Shown here one piece after another: positions 5,622-11,614 of a stretch of 13,025 bases of DNA (position 1 is its first letter; each line of letters starts with the position of its first letter). Below the pieces are notes generated by a model. It saw nothing but the letters and a program-made list of their open reading frames with translations, was not told the DNA's origin and did no database searches. The translations under genes were made by a program, and so were the position numbers. This DNA is from DASSFZ01 sp036514635 (GTDB taxonomy: Bacteria > Chloroflexota > Anaerolineae > Fen-1058), in assembly GCA_036514635.1 (NCBI GenBank), contig DATBWU010000023.1, positions 1 to 13,025 on the forward strand, written 5' to 3'.

Positions 5622-7157
5622 ATGACGCAGCCTACGGCCGCCCTGGACCGCAAGTCCAAGATGAAGATTCCGCATCAGCCGATCGCCCAGCGTCCGGTCG
5701 CCGAGCGCGTGCGCGATTTCGACGAGATTTACATCGAGTACACGCCGGAGCAGGCTATCACCGAAGCCTCGCGCTGTTTGCTGTGTCCCGACCCGAAGTG
5801 CGTGGAGGCATGCCCGCTGCACAACAACATCCCCGAGGCCATGCAGAAGATTGCCCAGGGCGATTTTCTCGGCGCGGCGGCGATTTACCATCAGACCAGC
5901 CCGTTTCCCGAAATCTGCAGCCGCGTCTGCCCGCACGAGCGGTTGTGCGAAGGCGCGTGTGTCGTCGGCAAGCGCGGTGAACCGATCGCCTGCGGCCACC
6001 TGGAGGTTTTCGTCACCGATTACGAGCGCGCGCAGCACGGTATCCCGATTCCGCCGGGTGGTTTGCGCACCGGCTATCGCGTGGCGATTGTCGGAGCCGG
6101 GCCGGCCAGTCTGGCCTGCGCACAGAAGTTGAACGAATTCGGCCACACCGTCGATGTCTTCGAGGCGCTGCCCGAAGCCGGTGGGCTGCTGATGTACGGC
6201 ATTCCTCGCTTCAAGCTCAGCCGATCGGTCGTGTCGGCGCGCATCGCGGCGGTCGAGCGCAGCAGCGTGAGCATTTTTCGCCTGAAGCGCATCGGTCGCG
6301 ATCTGACCATCGACGAGCTGCTCTCCATCTACGACGCGGTCTTCATCGCGACCGGCACGCTGATCGACAAGCCCGTCAAGACACCCGGTGACGATCTGCA
6401 AGGCATCTACAACGCCACCGATTTTCTGATCCGGGGCAATCTCGACACGGCGCTCTGGCCTGCGCCGGAGAAAGGCCCGCTGGTCGTCGGCCAGAAAGTC
6501 GCCGTGATCGGCGGCGGTGACACGGCGATGGACTGCCTGCGCACCGCCCTGCGCATCGGCGCGCAGGCAGTGACGTGCCTGTACCGCCGCACGGAAGCCG
6601 AGATGCCCGGCAACGCCCGCGAGCGTAAGAACGCCATCGCCGAAGGTGCGCGCTTCGAGTACCTGGTCGCGCCGGTGAAGTTCCTGGGCGATGGGAACGG
6701 CCACGTCCGCACCGTCGTGTGCCTGCGCATGGAGCTGGGCGAACCCGATTCGTCCGGCCGGCGACGACCCGTTCCCGTGCCCGGATCGGAATTCGAGTTC
6801 GAGGCCGACACCGTGGTGTTGGCATTGGGCTACGAAGGCGACCCGCTGATCCCGGAATCCACGCCGGGCCTGACCACGAAGTGGAATCTCATTCAAGCCG
6901 ATCCGGCCACCGGCCAGACCTCGCGTGCAGGCGTATTCGCCGGTGGCGATGTAGTCACCGGCCCCGATCTGGTCAGCACCGCCGCCGCATCTGGCCTGCG
7001 CGCCGCGGCGGCGATCGACCAGTATCTCAAGCGATTGCCGCGCGGCGAAGAGCGTGTGGCGATCGAAGAAGCACAGCGCGCCATCCAAAGCGCCTTCGAG
7101 TGGTGGAGGCCATCCCCCCGGCGCGCCTACAGCCAGGCGAAAGGAGAAGACACATGA
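5622..7157 (+). CDS. GltD-like iron-sulfur/FAD/NAD(P) oxidoreductase (glutamate synthase small-subunit family)
   Basis: The 511-residue product has the layout of the glutamate synthase small subunit and its relatives. An N-terminal domain carries cysteines 52, 55, 60, 64 and 99, 103, 109, 113, expected to hold two [4Fe-4S] clusters. An FAD-binding motif GAGPAS follows at 158-163 (the usual glycine is serine here), then GGLLMYGIPRFKL, then a pyridine-nucleotide motif VIGGGDTAMD at 295-304 with the downstream YRR typical of NADPH binding. A GGDVVTGP motif near the C-terminus closes the FAD site. Such subunits pass electrons from NAD(P)H through flavin to clusters in a partner. No glutamate synthase large subunit is in the window, so the partner is unknown and the true role may not be glutamate synthesis. 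The start is ATG 5622, with AGGAG 11 bases upstream. Its stop overlaps the next gene's start (ATGA). Confidence 0.9.
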   Translation: MTQPTAALDRKSKMKIPHQPIAQRPVAERVRDFDEIYIEYTPEQAITEASRCLLCPDPKCVEACPLHNNIPEAMQKIAQGDFLGAAAIYHQTSPFPEICSRVCPHERLCEGACVVGKRGEPIACGHLEVFVTDYERAQHGIPIPPGGLRTGYRVAIVGAGPASLACAQKLNEFGHTVDVFEALPEAGGLLMYGIPRFKLSRSVVSARIAAVERSSVSIFRLKRIGRDLTIDELLSIYDAVFIATGTLIDKPVKTPGDDLQGIYNATDFLIRGNLDTALWPAPEKGPLVVGQKVAVIGGGDTAMDCLRTALRIGAQAVTCLYRRTEAEMPGNARERKNAIAEGARFEYLVAPVKFLGDGNGHVRTVVCLRMELGEPDSSGRRRPVPVPGSEFEFEADTVVLALGYEGDPLIPESTPGLTTKWNLIQADPATGQTSRAGVFAGGDVVTGPDLVSTAAASGLRAAAAIDQYLKRLPRGEERVAIEEAQRAIQSAFEWWRPSPRRAYSQAKGEDT

Positions 7158-7396
7158 ACTCCCCATCTGGACAGCACGAATGGACCGTCGTCAAGTCGCA
7201 CTGGTGTCCGGCAGCCAACGCCGAAGTCGCACTGGTGGAGAAGCGCGTTTACCCCGCGACGGACTTCAACTCCACAGAGACCTTCCGCGTGGTCGAGCAG
7301 CGCTGCACATACGACATCGCGTGCAACCTGAACGACCATGTCCACTGCAAGTGGGCCGGTACCAATCCGAATTACGATCCATTCGCGGATGAGTAA
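7154..7396 (+). CDS. Small four-cysteine protein translationally coupled to the GltD-like gene
   Basis: The 80-residue product is not one I recognise. Its ATG overlaps the stop of the preceding gene by the 4-base ATGA arrangement and has AAGGAG 7 bases upstream, which makes it a convincing gene despite its size. It has no signal peptide or membrane segment, so it should be cytoplasmic. Cysteines 18, 51, 57 and 65, with His16, His62 and His64 nearby (SHWC, RCTYDIAC, HVHCKW), could bind a metal or iron-sulfur cluster; this is inference. The C-terminus is acidic and aromatic. Coupling suggests equal amounts with the oxidoreductase and a role as an accessory subunit or electron-carrier partner. 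Confidence 0.8.
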   Translation: MNSPSGQHEWTVVKSHWCPAANAEVALVEKRVYPATDFNSTETFRVVEQRCTYDIACNLNDHVHCKWAGTNPNYDPFADE

Positions 7397-7460
7397 GAGG
7401 AAACGGCGCTCTAGGCTTCGAGGCCCCAACCCGGACGAGCCAGAACCCAATGAGGAATAA

Positions 7461-7531
7461 AACCACAGAGGCGCAGAGACACGGAGAAAACCGAAAGGCC
7501 AAATCTCCGTGCCCTCCGTGTCTCCGTGGTT
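7461..7531. repeat. Intergenic imperfect hairpin repeat
   Basis: The left arm 7461-7487 (AACCACAGAGGCGCAGAGAC and following) pairs imperfectly with the right arm 7504-7531, which ends TCTCCGTGGTT. The loop is about 16 bases. Within each arm a short unit resembling CACGGAG/CACAGAG recurs. This sequence type is a widespread intergenic repeat in environmental bacterial genomes (recognised from memory). It lies between the stop at 7396 and the terminator at 7566. Confidence 0.75.
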
Positions 7532-7565
7532 AAATCTTTGCACGAACAGCAAAGTTTCCAAAAGC

Positions 7566-7598
7566 GAGAAGCCCCCCGTTCACGCGGGCTTCTCTTTT
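7566..7598 (+). terminator. Rho-independent terminator of the oxidoreductase operon
   Basis: GAGAAGCCC (7566-7574) and GGGCTTCTC (7586-7594) form a perfect 9-base stem, extendable into the loop by C-G pairs, directly followed by TTTT (7595-7598). It separates the oxidoreductase operon from the cytochrome operon. The A-rich left flank (AAAAGC) means it could also work weakly on the other strand. Confidence 0.75.
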
Positions 7599-7627
7599 GT
7601 ACTGTGGCGACACACCGGCTCGCGCCT

Positions 7628-7644
7628 GTGCCAAGAAGTGGCAC
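7628..7644. promoter_or_regulatory. Inverted repeat just upstream of the cytochrome promoter (candidate operator)
   Basis: GTGCCA (7628-7633) and TGGCAC (7639-7644) are perfect reverse complements with a 5-base spacer, ending 10 bases before the -35 box. This is the usual place for an activator site. No regulator gene is present to match it. Confidence 0.45.
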
Positions 7645-7654
7645 TTGCTTCACT

Positions 7655-7683
7655 TTGGTAAGTCGCTCAGGTCGGTATATACT
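7655..7683 (+). promoter_or_regulatory. Sigma-70-type promoter of the cytochrome operon
   Basis: TTGGTA (7655-7660) and TATACT (7678-7683) are separated by exactly 17 bases. Transcription would start near 7690, giving a leader of about 77 bases that ends in an AAAGGAG ribosome site (7753-7759), 7 bases before ATG 7767. Confidence 0.65.
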
Positions 7684-7766
7684 CAAGCAACAACGCGCCG
7701 CACAAATCCAAGTGCCGGCTACCTTCTTCGCGGATTCTCAAAACAGCCTCTTAAAGGAGCAACCCG

Positions 7767-9047
7767 ATGAACACGAGCGAGCCTCGAAATGTCTTGCGTT
7801 CGACGCGCCTGCTGATCATCGGCCTGGTCGCAGTGATTCTGGTACTGGGCCTGGCGCTGATCGCACTGGCGATTGGCCGGCCGGCGACGCCGGCTGAATT
7901 GGCGCAAGAGGCTGACGCTCTGGCGAACAGCACCGACGACTGCGTCGTGTGCCATCGCCGCACCACGCCGGGCATCGTGCAGCAATTCGGCCACAGCACA
8001 ATGGCCGCCGCCGAGGTGAAGTGCCGGGACTGCCACGAAGTCCGGGCCGACTACCCGGGCGCGGTCGAACACGAGGGTACTTACGTGCTGCCTTCGCCCA
8101 CTACGGCCATGTGCGAGAAGTGCCACACGCAGGAAGTGGCGCAGTTCAACCAGAGCCGCCACGCCCTGCCGGCCTACGTTGCAGTGGCGGGCAGCAAAGA
8201 CCTGCCCCCCGATCTGATGGCGAAATACCAGGCGATCCCGGAGGGCAGTTTCGCGCCCGATAAAATGCGCAACGCCTTGTTTGCGCTGGAAGGGCCGGAT
8301 GTCACGCGCTTCGCCTGCCTCACCTGCCACACCGTCGGCAAGCCGAACGTCGACGGGTCGGTGGGACAGTGCACCAAGTGCCACATTCGACACGAATTCA
8401 GCCTGGAGCAGGCGCGCAAGCCCGAAACCTGCAACAACTGCCACATCGGGCCGGATCATCCGCAGTGGGAAATCTACTTCGAGTCCAAGCATGGCATCGC
8501 CTACTCGACGGGCGGCGACCAATGGAACTGGGACGCCGAGCCGGGCACGCTCAAGGTCACCGACTTCCCCGCGCCCACCTGCTCCATCTGCCACATGAGC
8601 GCCTTCGGCGCAGCCGGCACCACGCACGATGTCGGCGATCGGCTGACGTGGTATCTCTTCGCGCCGATCAGCGAGCGGCGGCCGTCGTGGCAAGACAACA
8701 AGATTCGCATGCAGAACGTGTGCCTGGAATGCCACAACAAGAACTTCGTCGACGAGTACTATGCCGCCGCCGACAGGGCCACCGAGGCCGTCAACGCCTG
8801 GGTGAGGCAGAGCGACGACATGATGCAGCCGCTGAAGGATCAGGGCCTGCTCACCGATGCGCCTTTCGACGAGCCGATCGACTTCACGTACTTCGAGTTG
8901 TGGCATCACTGGGGCCGCACGACCAAGTTCGGCGTCTGGATGCAAGGCGCAGACTACACACAATGGCACGGCGCGTATGAAGTCCTCAGCGACCTGGCCG
9001 AACTGAAAGAGATGATCGCGCAAAAACTGGAAAAGGCGGAGCAGTAG
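7767..9047 (+). CDS. Membrane-anchored octaheme c-type cytochrome, hydroxylamine oxidoreductase (HAO) family
   Basis: The 426-residue product has one N-terminal hydrophobic segment (about residues 16-38, LLIIGLVAVILVLGLALIA), then an extracytoplasmic domain with exactly eight CxxCH heme motifs starting at residues 59, 86, 116, 184, 202, 222, 272 and 319. Family signatures of HAO follow: DHPQWEIYFESKHG after heme 6, PAPTCSICHM at heme 7, THDVGDRLTWY, and near the C-terminus ELWHHWGRTTKFG with ADYTQWHGAYEV. HAO proteins oxidise hydroxylamine to NO; relatives lacking the tyrosine cross-link to the active-site heme are thought to reduce nitrite or hydroxylamine. The DYTxWHG tail resembles what I recall of the reductive type, so a reductive role is my guess. 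All eight motifs end in His, so this is not the CxxCK octaheme nitrite reductase. The segment has no obvious cleavage site, so the protein is probably anchored. AAAGGAG supports the start. Confidence 0.87.
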   Translation: MNTSEPRNVLRSTRLLIIGLVAVILVLGLALIALAIGRPATPAELAQEADALANSTDDCVVCHRRTTPGIVQQFGHSTMAAAEVKCRDCHEVRADYPGAVEHEGTYVLPSPTTAMCEKCHTQEVAQFNQSRHALPAYVAVAGSKDLPPDLMAKYQAIPEGSFAPDKMRNALFALEGPDVTRFACLTCHTVGKPNVDGSVGQCTKCHIRHEFSLEQARKPETCNNCHIGPDHPQWEIYFESKHGIAYSTGGDQWNWDAEPGTLKVTDFPAPTCSICHMSAFGAAGTTHDVGDRLTWYLFAPISERRPSWQDNKIRMQNVCLECHNKNFVDEYYAAADRATEAVNAWVRQSDDMMQPLKDQGLLTDAPFDEPIDFTYFELWHHWGRTTKFGVWMQGADYTQWHGAYEVLSDLAELKEMIAQKLEKAEQ

Positions 9048-9049
9048 CC

Positions 9050-9952
9050 ATGTATCACCTGGCCGCTATCTTTCCGCCGGTGGCGCGCATCCGCTTGCCC
9101 CTGTCGCGTGATCAACTGATGCTGCTGATGGCCGCCATCAACGAGATCTTTCTCGGCATCGACATTTACCTGGCCCACAGCATCAGCGGGACTATCGTGC
9201 CGAATGAGTGGGTCCCGATCGTCTTCGGCCCCGTCGCCGGTGTCTTGTTGCTGCTCGCGGGCGTGATCGCCTTCCGCCAGAGGGTGCTGGCGACGATCCT
9301 CGCCACCATCGTCTTCCTGGTCAGCATCGGCATCGGGCTGCTGGGCGCGTACTTTCACTTCATCCGCGCGATTCTGCCGACGGCCCCAGTGGGCCAGCAA
9401 GTGTCGGTCGACTTGCTGGTGTGGGCGCCGCCCTTGCTGGGGCCGCTCATGTTTTCGATGGTCGGCCTGTTCGGCATGAGCGCCGCCTGGGTGGAAGACC
9501 CGCCCGATAGCGGCACACTCGCCCTGCCGCGTGGCGTGCGGCTGCACCTGCCCTATAGCAAGACGCGCGCCTATTTCTTCATCATCGGCATGGGAACGCT
9601 GGCGACAGTCATCAGCAGCGTGCTCGATCACGCGCGCACGCACTTTGCCAACCCCTGGCTGTGGATCCCGACGATGGCCGGCATCTTCGGCGCAGTCGCG
9701 GCCGTCGCGATCGGCGCGCTCGACAAGCCGCGCCGCGCCGACTTGATCATTTACACCGCCGCGATGCTGCTGCTCATCCTGGTCGGCGTGCTCGGTGCCG
9801 TGCTGCACATCGACACGAACCTCATCGCGCAAGGCACCGTCGTCCCGGAGCGTTTCGTGCGCGGCGCGCCATTCCTGGCCCCGTTACTTTTCGCGAATAT
9901 GGGCATGTTGGGCTTGATTGCCCTGCTCGACCCCGCCGAACACAAGCGGTGA
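9050..9952 (+). CDS. Eight-helix membrane protein made of two four-helix repeats with paired histidines
   Basis: I do not recognise a named family. The 300-residue product starts 2 bases after the cytochrome stop, so the two are translated together. Predicted helices are about 22-42, 55-75, 80-103, 122-147, 174-194, 203-224, 231-252 and 273-293. The halves are an internal duplication: His43/His194 end helices 1 and 5, His103/His253 end helices 3 and 7, Trp54-x-Pro and Trp205-x-Pro each lie 11 residues after the first histidine, and LLGPLMF...GLFG matches FLAPLLF...GMLG. Basic residues fall in the N-terminus (RIRLPLSR), the 2-3, 4-5 and 6-7 loops and the C-terminus, so both termini should be cytoplasmic and all four histidines outside. 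There is no CxxCH. A b-heme quinol oxidase or reductase partner for the cytochrome is a reasonable inference, not shown. Confidence 0.88.
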   Translation: MYHLAAIFPPVARIRLPLSRDQLMLLMAAINEIFLGIDIYLAHSISGTIVPNEWVPIVFGPVAGVLLLLAGVIAFRQRVLATILATIVFLVSIGIGLLGAYFHFIRAILPTAPVGQQVSVDLLVWAPPLLGPLMFSMVGLFGMSAAWVEDPPDSGTLALPRGVRLHLPYSKTRAYFFIIGMGTLATVISSVLDHARTHFANPWLWIPTMAGIFGAVAAVAIGALDKPRRADLIIYTAAMLLLILVGVLGAVLHIDTNLIAQGTVVPERFVRGAPFLAPLLFANMGMLGLIALLDPAEHKR

Positions 9953-10007
9953 CAGGCCGCCCGCCCGACTGCTCGAACTATGAATGAAATTCCATGGAGT
10001 GAACGGA

Positions 10008-10340
10008 ATGCCACAAGTCTACTCGTACATCGCCTCGCTCGCCGATCGCCTGCCGGACATCCCACCTGACAGCATCCTCAGTCGCAGCCTGTACGTGGGT
10101 GATGATGTGAAAGTGACTCTCTTCGGTTTTGCGCCGGGACAAGAATTGTCCGAGCACACCGCCTCGCAGCCGGCCATCCTTCACTTCCTGCAAGGTGATG
10201 CGGACCTGATGCTGGGCAACGACCGCATGGAAGCCCATGCCGGAACCTGGGCGCACATGCCACCGCATTTGCCGCACAGTATCAAAGCCCTAACGCCAGT
10301 CACCATGTTGCTTTATCTTCTGCACTCCAAAGAACCATAG
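10008..10340 (+). CDS. Small cupin-domain protein
   Basis: The 110-residue product is a single cupin barrel. Motif 1 is PGQELSEHTASQPAILHFLQG (shown in parts: His50, then Ala52 where classic cupins have a second histidine, and His59), and motif 2 is MPPHLPHSIKA with His87 and His90. The SEHTA form is typical of one common small cupin subfamily, so it is not a lost site. There is no signal peptide, so it is cytoplasmic. Start ATG 10008 is preferred to ATG 9984 because GGAG lies 8 bases before it. It is 55 bases after the membrane-protein gene with no terminator between, so it is probably the third gene of the cytochrome operon. Substrate and metal are unknown; a role in sensing or detoxifying a product of the cytochrome is speculation. 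Confidence 0.82.
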   Translation: MPQVYSYIASLADRLPDIPPDSILSRSLYVGDDVKVTLFGFAPGQELSEHTASQPAILHFLQGDADLMLGNDRMEAHAGTWAHMPPHLPHSIKALTPVTMLLYLLHSKEP

Positions 10341-10362
10341 CTTCTCAAAGGTGGTCTGGACT

Positions 10363-10458
10363 CCACCACCAAGACACCATCCCCTGAAGGGGACAAGCGG
10401 CACCAGGCAGCACTAAGGTTTTCTTGGTGTTTCTTGGTGTCTTCGTGCCTTGGTGGTT
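10363..10458. repeat. Intergenic imperfect hairpin with a 10-base tandem repeat
   Basis: CCACCACCAAGACACCA (10363-10379) pairs with the right arm ending in CTTGGTGG near 10456. The right arm contains the unit TTCTTGGTGT twice in tandem (10421-10430, 10431-10440) and two decayed copies after it. A small stem CCCCT-GA-AGGGG lies at 10381-10392. It follows the cupin stop by 22 bases and may act as the operon's terminator, though no T-run follows. Confidence 0.65.
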
Positions 10459-10466
10459 AATAATCA

Positions 10467-10487
10467 GGACTTTTCAGACAGGCTCTC
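10467..10487. other. Sequence like an IS5-type end, in direct orientation to the end at 10804-10822
   Basis: The segment ending ACAGGCTCTC (10467-10487) resembles the IS end at 10804-10822 (CCACTTTGAAGACGCTCTC): both share ACTTT, an AGAC core and a GCTCTC terminus. They point the same way, so they are not the two ends of one element. This may be a solo end left by an older copy. Confidence 0.4.
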
Positions 10488-10501
10488 AGAGAATGTTTGG
10501 G

Positions 10502-10510
10502 TGCTATAAT
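10502..10510 (+). promoter_or_regulatory. Extended -10 promoter in front of the tilS fragment
   Basis: TGCTATAAT combines a consensus TATAAT (10505-10510) with the extended-10 TGN. No good -35 box lies at the right distance. The expected start near 10517 is 2 bases before ATG 10519, so any transcript would be leaderless or nearly so; no Shine-Dalgarno site is present. Confidence 0.6.
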
Positions 10511-10518
10511 CCGCCTCG

Positions 10519-10653
10519 ATGGATGTCCTCGGCCAGATTCGACAATCGATCCGCGAGCATCAACTGATCTCGCACGGCGAGACGGTGATTGTCGGTGTAT
10601 CCGGCGGCCCCGACTCGCTGTGCCTGCTCCACGCGCTGATCGCCCTGCGCGAC
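10519..10653 (+). pseudogene. tilS: Truncated start of tRNA(Ile)-lysidine synthase
   Basis: The first 45 codons encode the N-terminus of TilS, the enzyme that turns the wobble C of tRNA-Ile(CAU) into lysidine. The ATP-pyrophosphatase loop VGVSGGPDSLCLLHAL (residues 25-40) is intact. After Arg-Asp at 44-45 the sequence changes to antisense transposase, so about nine-tenths of the enzyme is missing. Its promoter (10502-10510) and start are intact, which suggests a recent break. Because TilS is normally essential, a full copy should exist elsewhere in the genome, or the junction could be an assembly chimera. Confidence 0.85.
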
Positions 10654-10791
10654 ATAAAAGACGGCATTCAGAATCTCGATCAACGGCCACTTCCGAGGTC
10701 GCCCACCTTTCGGTTGGGGCAACAGCGGCTTGATCACGTTGAACTCGGCTTCAGTCAGATCAGAGGGGTAGGCTTGTCGCTGTGTTGTCAT
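10651..10791 (-). pseudogene. Truncated IS5-type (DUF4096) transposase, N-terminus only
   Basis: The 47 remaining residues carry the DUF4096 hallmark of small IS5-group transposases: YPSDLTEAEFNVIKPLLP at about 8-25, then GGRPRKWPLIEILNAVFYV at 29-47. The catalytic DDE residues, which lie further on, are absent, so it cannot transpose. After residue 47 the frame runs into antisense tilS. Confidence 0.82.
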
Positions 10792-10822
10792 GCGACAAGT
10801 TTACCACTTTGAAGACGCTCTC
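10651..10822 (-). mobile_element. Remnant of an IS5-type insertion sequence: one end plus the transposase start
   Basis: The element's right end in window orientation is GACGCTCTC at 10822, followed by TTA, compatible with the TNA targets of IS5-family elements. Inside lies the transposase start codon at 10791. The other end is missing: the element is cut after 47 transposase codons, where it meets tilS. About 170 bases remain of an element normally near 0.8-1 kb. Confidence 0.75.
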
Positions 10823-10825
10823 TTA

Positions 10826-10981
10826 GGGGAGATCGCGGCCGGCCTCAAACCCGGACGAGGGCGACGAGACGAGCGAACCCTGGCAATGAATTTGGGGTTG
10901 GCGCTAGACGATATGGCGATCGCCCCGGAGATTTATCGCCGCGCGAAGGAACGCGGCATCGGCACCTGGCTGCCTCTATAA
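10826..10981 (+). pseudogene. C-terminal fragment of an ornithine cyclodeaminase / mu-crystallin family protein
   Basis: The last 51 codons of such a gene are left, beginning GEIAAGLKPGR and ending GIGTWLPL, matching the family's tail (a G-E-x3-G-x3-PGR turn, a threonine, then GLALDDMAIAPEIYRRA). The family binds NAD(H) and acts on ornithine, alanine or imine substrates, but the dinucleotide fold is missing here. It follows the IS end directly, and an in-frame ATG in the IS end (10790) would make a 63-residue chimera, unlikely to be functional. Confidence 0.75.
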
Positions 10982-11614
10982 ACTAATTGCAGCGACCAAG
11001 CCGCCCATCGTGATCACTTTCCGGCTGCTGGCGCGCTCGCCGGAAATTTGCACCCCGCCCGGCGCGCAGCGCAAATACAGGTGTGAGCAACTCGCTGCGA
11101 GCCTGCAAGAAGATGCGATTGCCCTGCACGACCTGCGGTGCATTCTTGACAAAGGCAAACACCCGTAATAAACTTGGCTCACGGGCTTGAGGGGGAATTG
11201 GCACCGAAAGCGGCACCGATCAAGTTTCGGCCCCGTTCCAATGCTAACGCAAGCCCTTAATCGAAGTCCGATCCACCCGTTCGTCTCACAACTCAATACC
11301 CCTTGTACGCACTGTCAGTCTGAGCGCAGTGAAGAATCTGTCATAATGTGTAAGAATATTCCTCGCTTCACTCAGGGTGACACGCGATATGCACAAGGTA
11401 AGTGAATAACAACGCGGGTCGACCAGCGCTCGCAGTTCAGATGCATCATAACTACACCGCTGAAGGAGGTGGTCGATTCCTAACCTGATCGCATATCTTA
11501 CAATCAGCCGGCGAGAAGTCGGGCTGGGACCCCGCGCGCTTCGCGCTATCGCCTGCTTGCCACACTGTGCTACTCCGACGAAGTCCTCAACTTTTTATGG
11601 GGGAGAGATAGAAC
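10982..11614. other. Gene-poor region of 633 bases between the rearrangement scar and the ABC binding protein
   Basis: No convincing gene is present. On the minus strand 10983-11216 has two overlapping partial frames with protein-like stretches (FVKNAPQVVQGNRIFLQARS in one, GGVQISGERASSRKVITMGG in the other) that could be joined by one frameshift near 11060, possibly a decayed gene I cannot name. At 11314-11383 is a hairpin repeat. At 11463-11470 is an isolated AAGGAGGT with no start codon at a useful distance. At 11536-11549 GCGCGC-TTC-GCGC forms a small stem in the leader of the next gene. Confidence 0.5.
11314..11383. repeat. Intergenic imperfect hairpin repeat (TGTCA...CTGAG type)
   Basis: The left arm TGTCAGTCTGAGCGCAGTGA begins near 11313, and the right arm TTCACTCAGGGTGACA ends near 11382; they pair imperfectly around an AT-rich centre (ATAATGTGTAAGAATATT). 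The same right-arm motif, TGTCACCCTGAG, recurs alone at about 12882-12893 after the next gene, so this gene is flanked by copies of one repeat type. Confidence 0.7.

Noticed and set aside
5604..7166. Long minus-strand open frame (520 codons) opposite the GltD-like gene
   Set aside because: The plus-strand frame has clear cofactor motifs and operon signals; the opposite frame is an Arg/Ala/Asp-rich shadow caused by high GC.
7639..7650. Sigma-54 promoter (TGGCAC with TTGCT nearby)
   Set aside because: The two boxes are directly adjacent, without the required 5-base spacer, and TGGCAC is better explained as an arm of the inverted repeat.
8022..8733. Pentaheme or octaheme nitrite reductase with a CxxCK active-site heme
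   Set aside because: All eight heme motifs end in histidine and the C-terminal signatures are of the HAO family.
7719..9023. Long minus-strand open frame (434 codons) opposite the cytochrome gene
   Set aside because: The plus strand has eight heme motifs; the antisense frame shows no domain and is a GC shadow.
10008..10340. Cupin with a lost metal site (Ala in place of the second histidine of motif 1)
   Set aside because: The HTA form is the norm in one common small cupin subfamily, so it is not a loss.
11461..11480. AAGGAGGTGGTC as a 16S rRNA 3' end or as a ribosome site for a small gene
   Set aside because: Similarity to the 16S end stops after about 10 bases with no rRNA nearby, and no start codon lies at the right distance.
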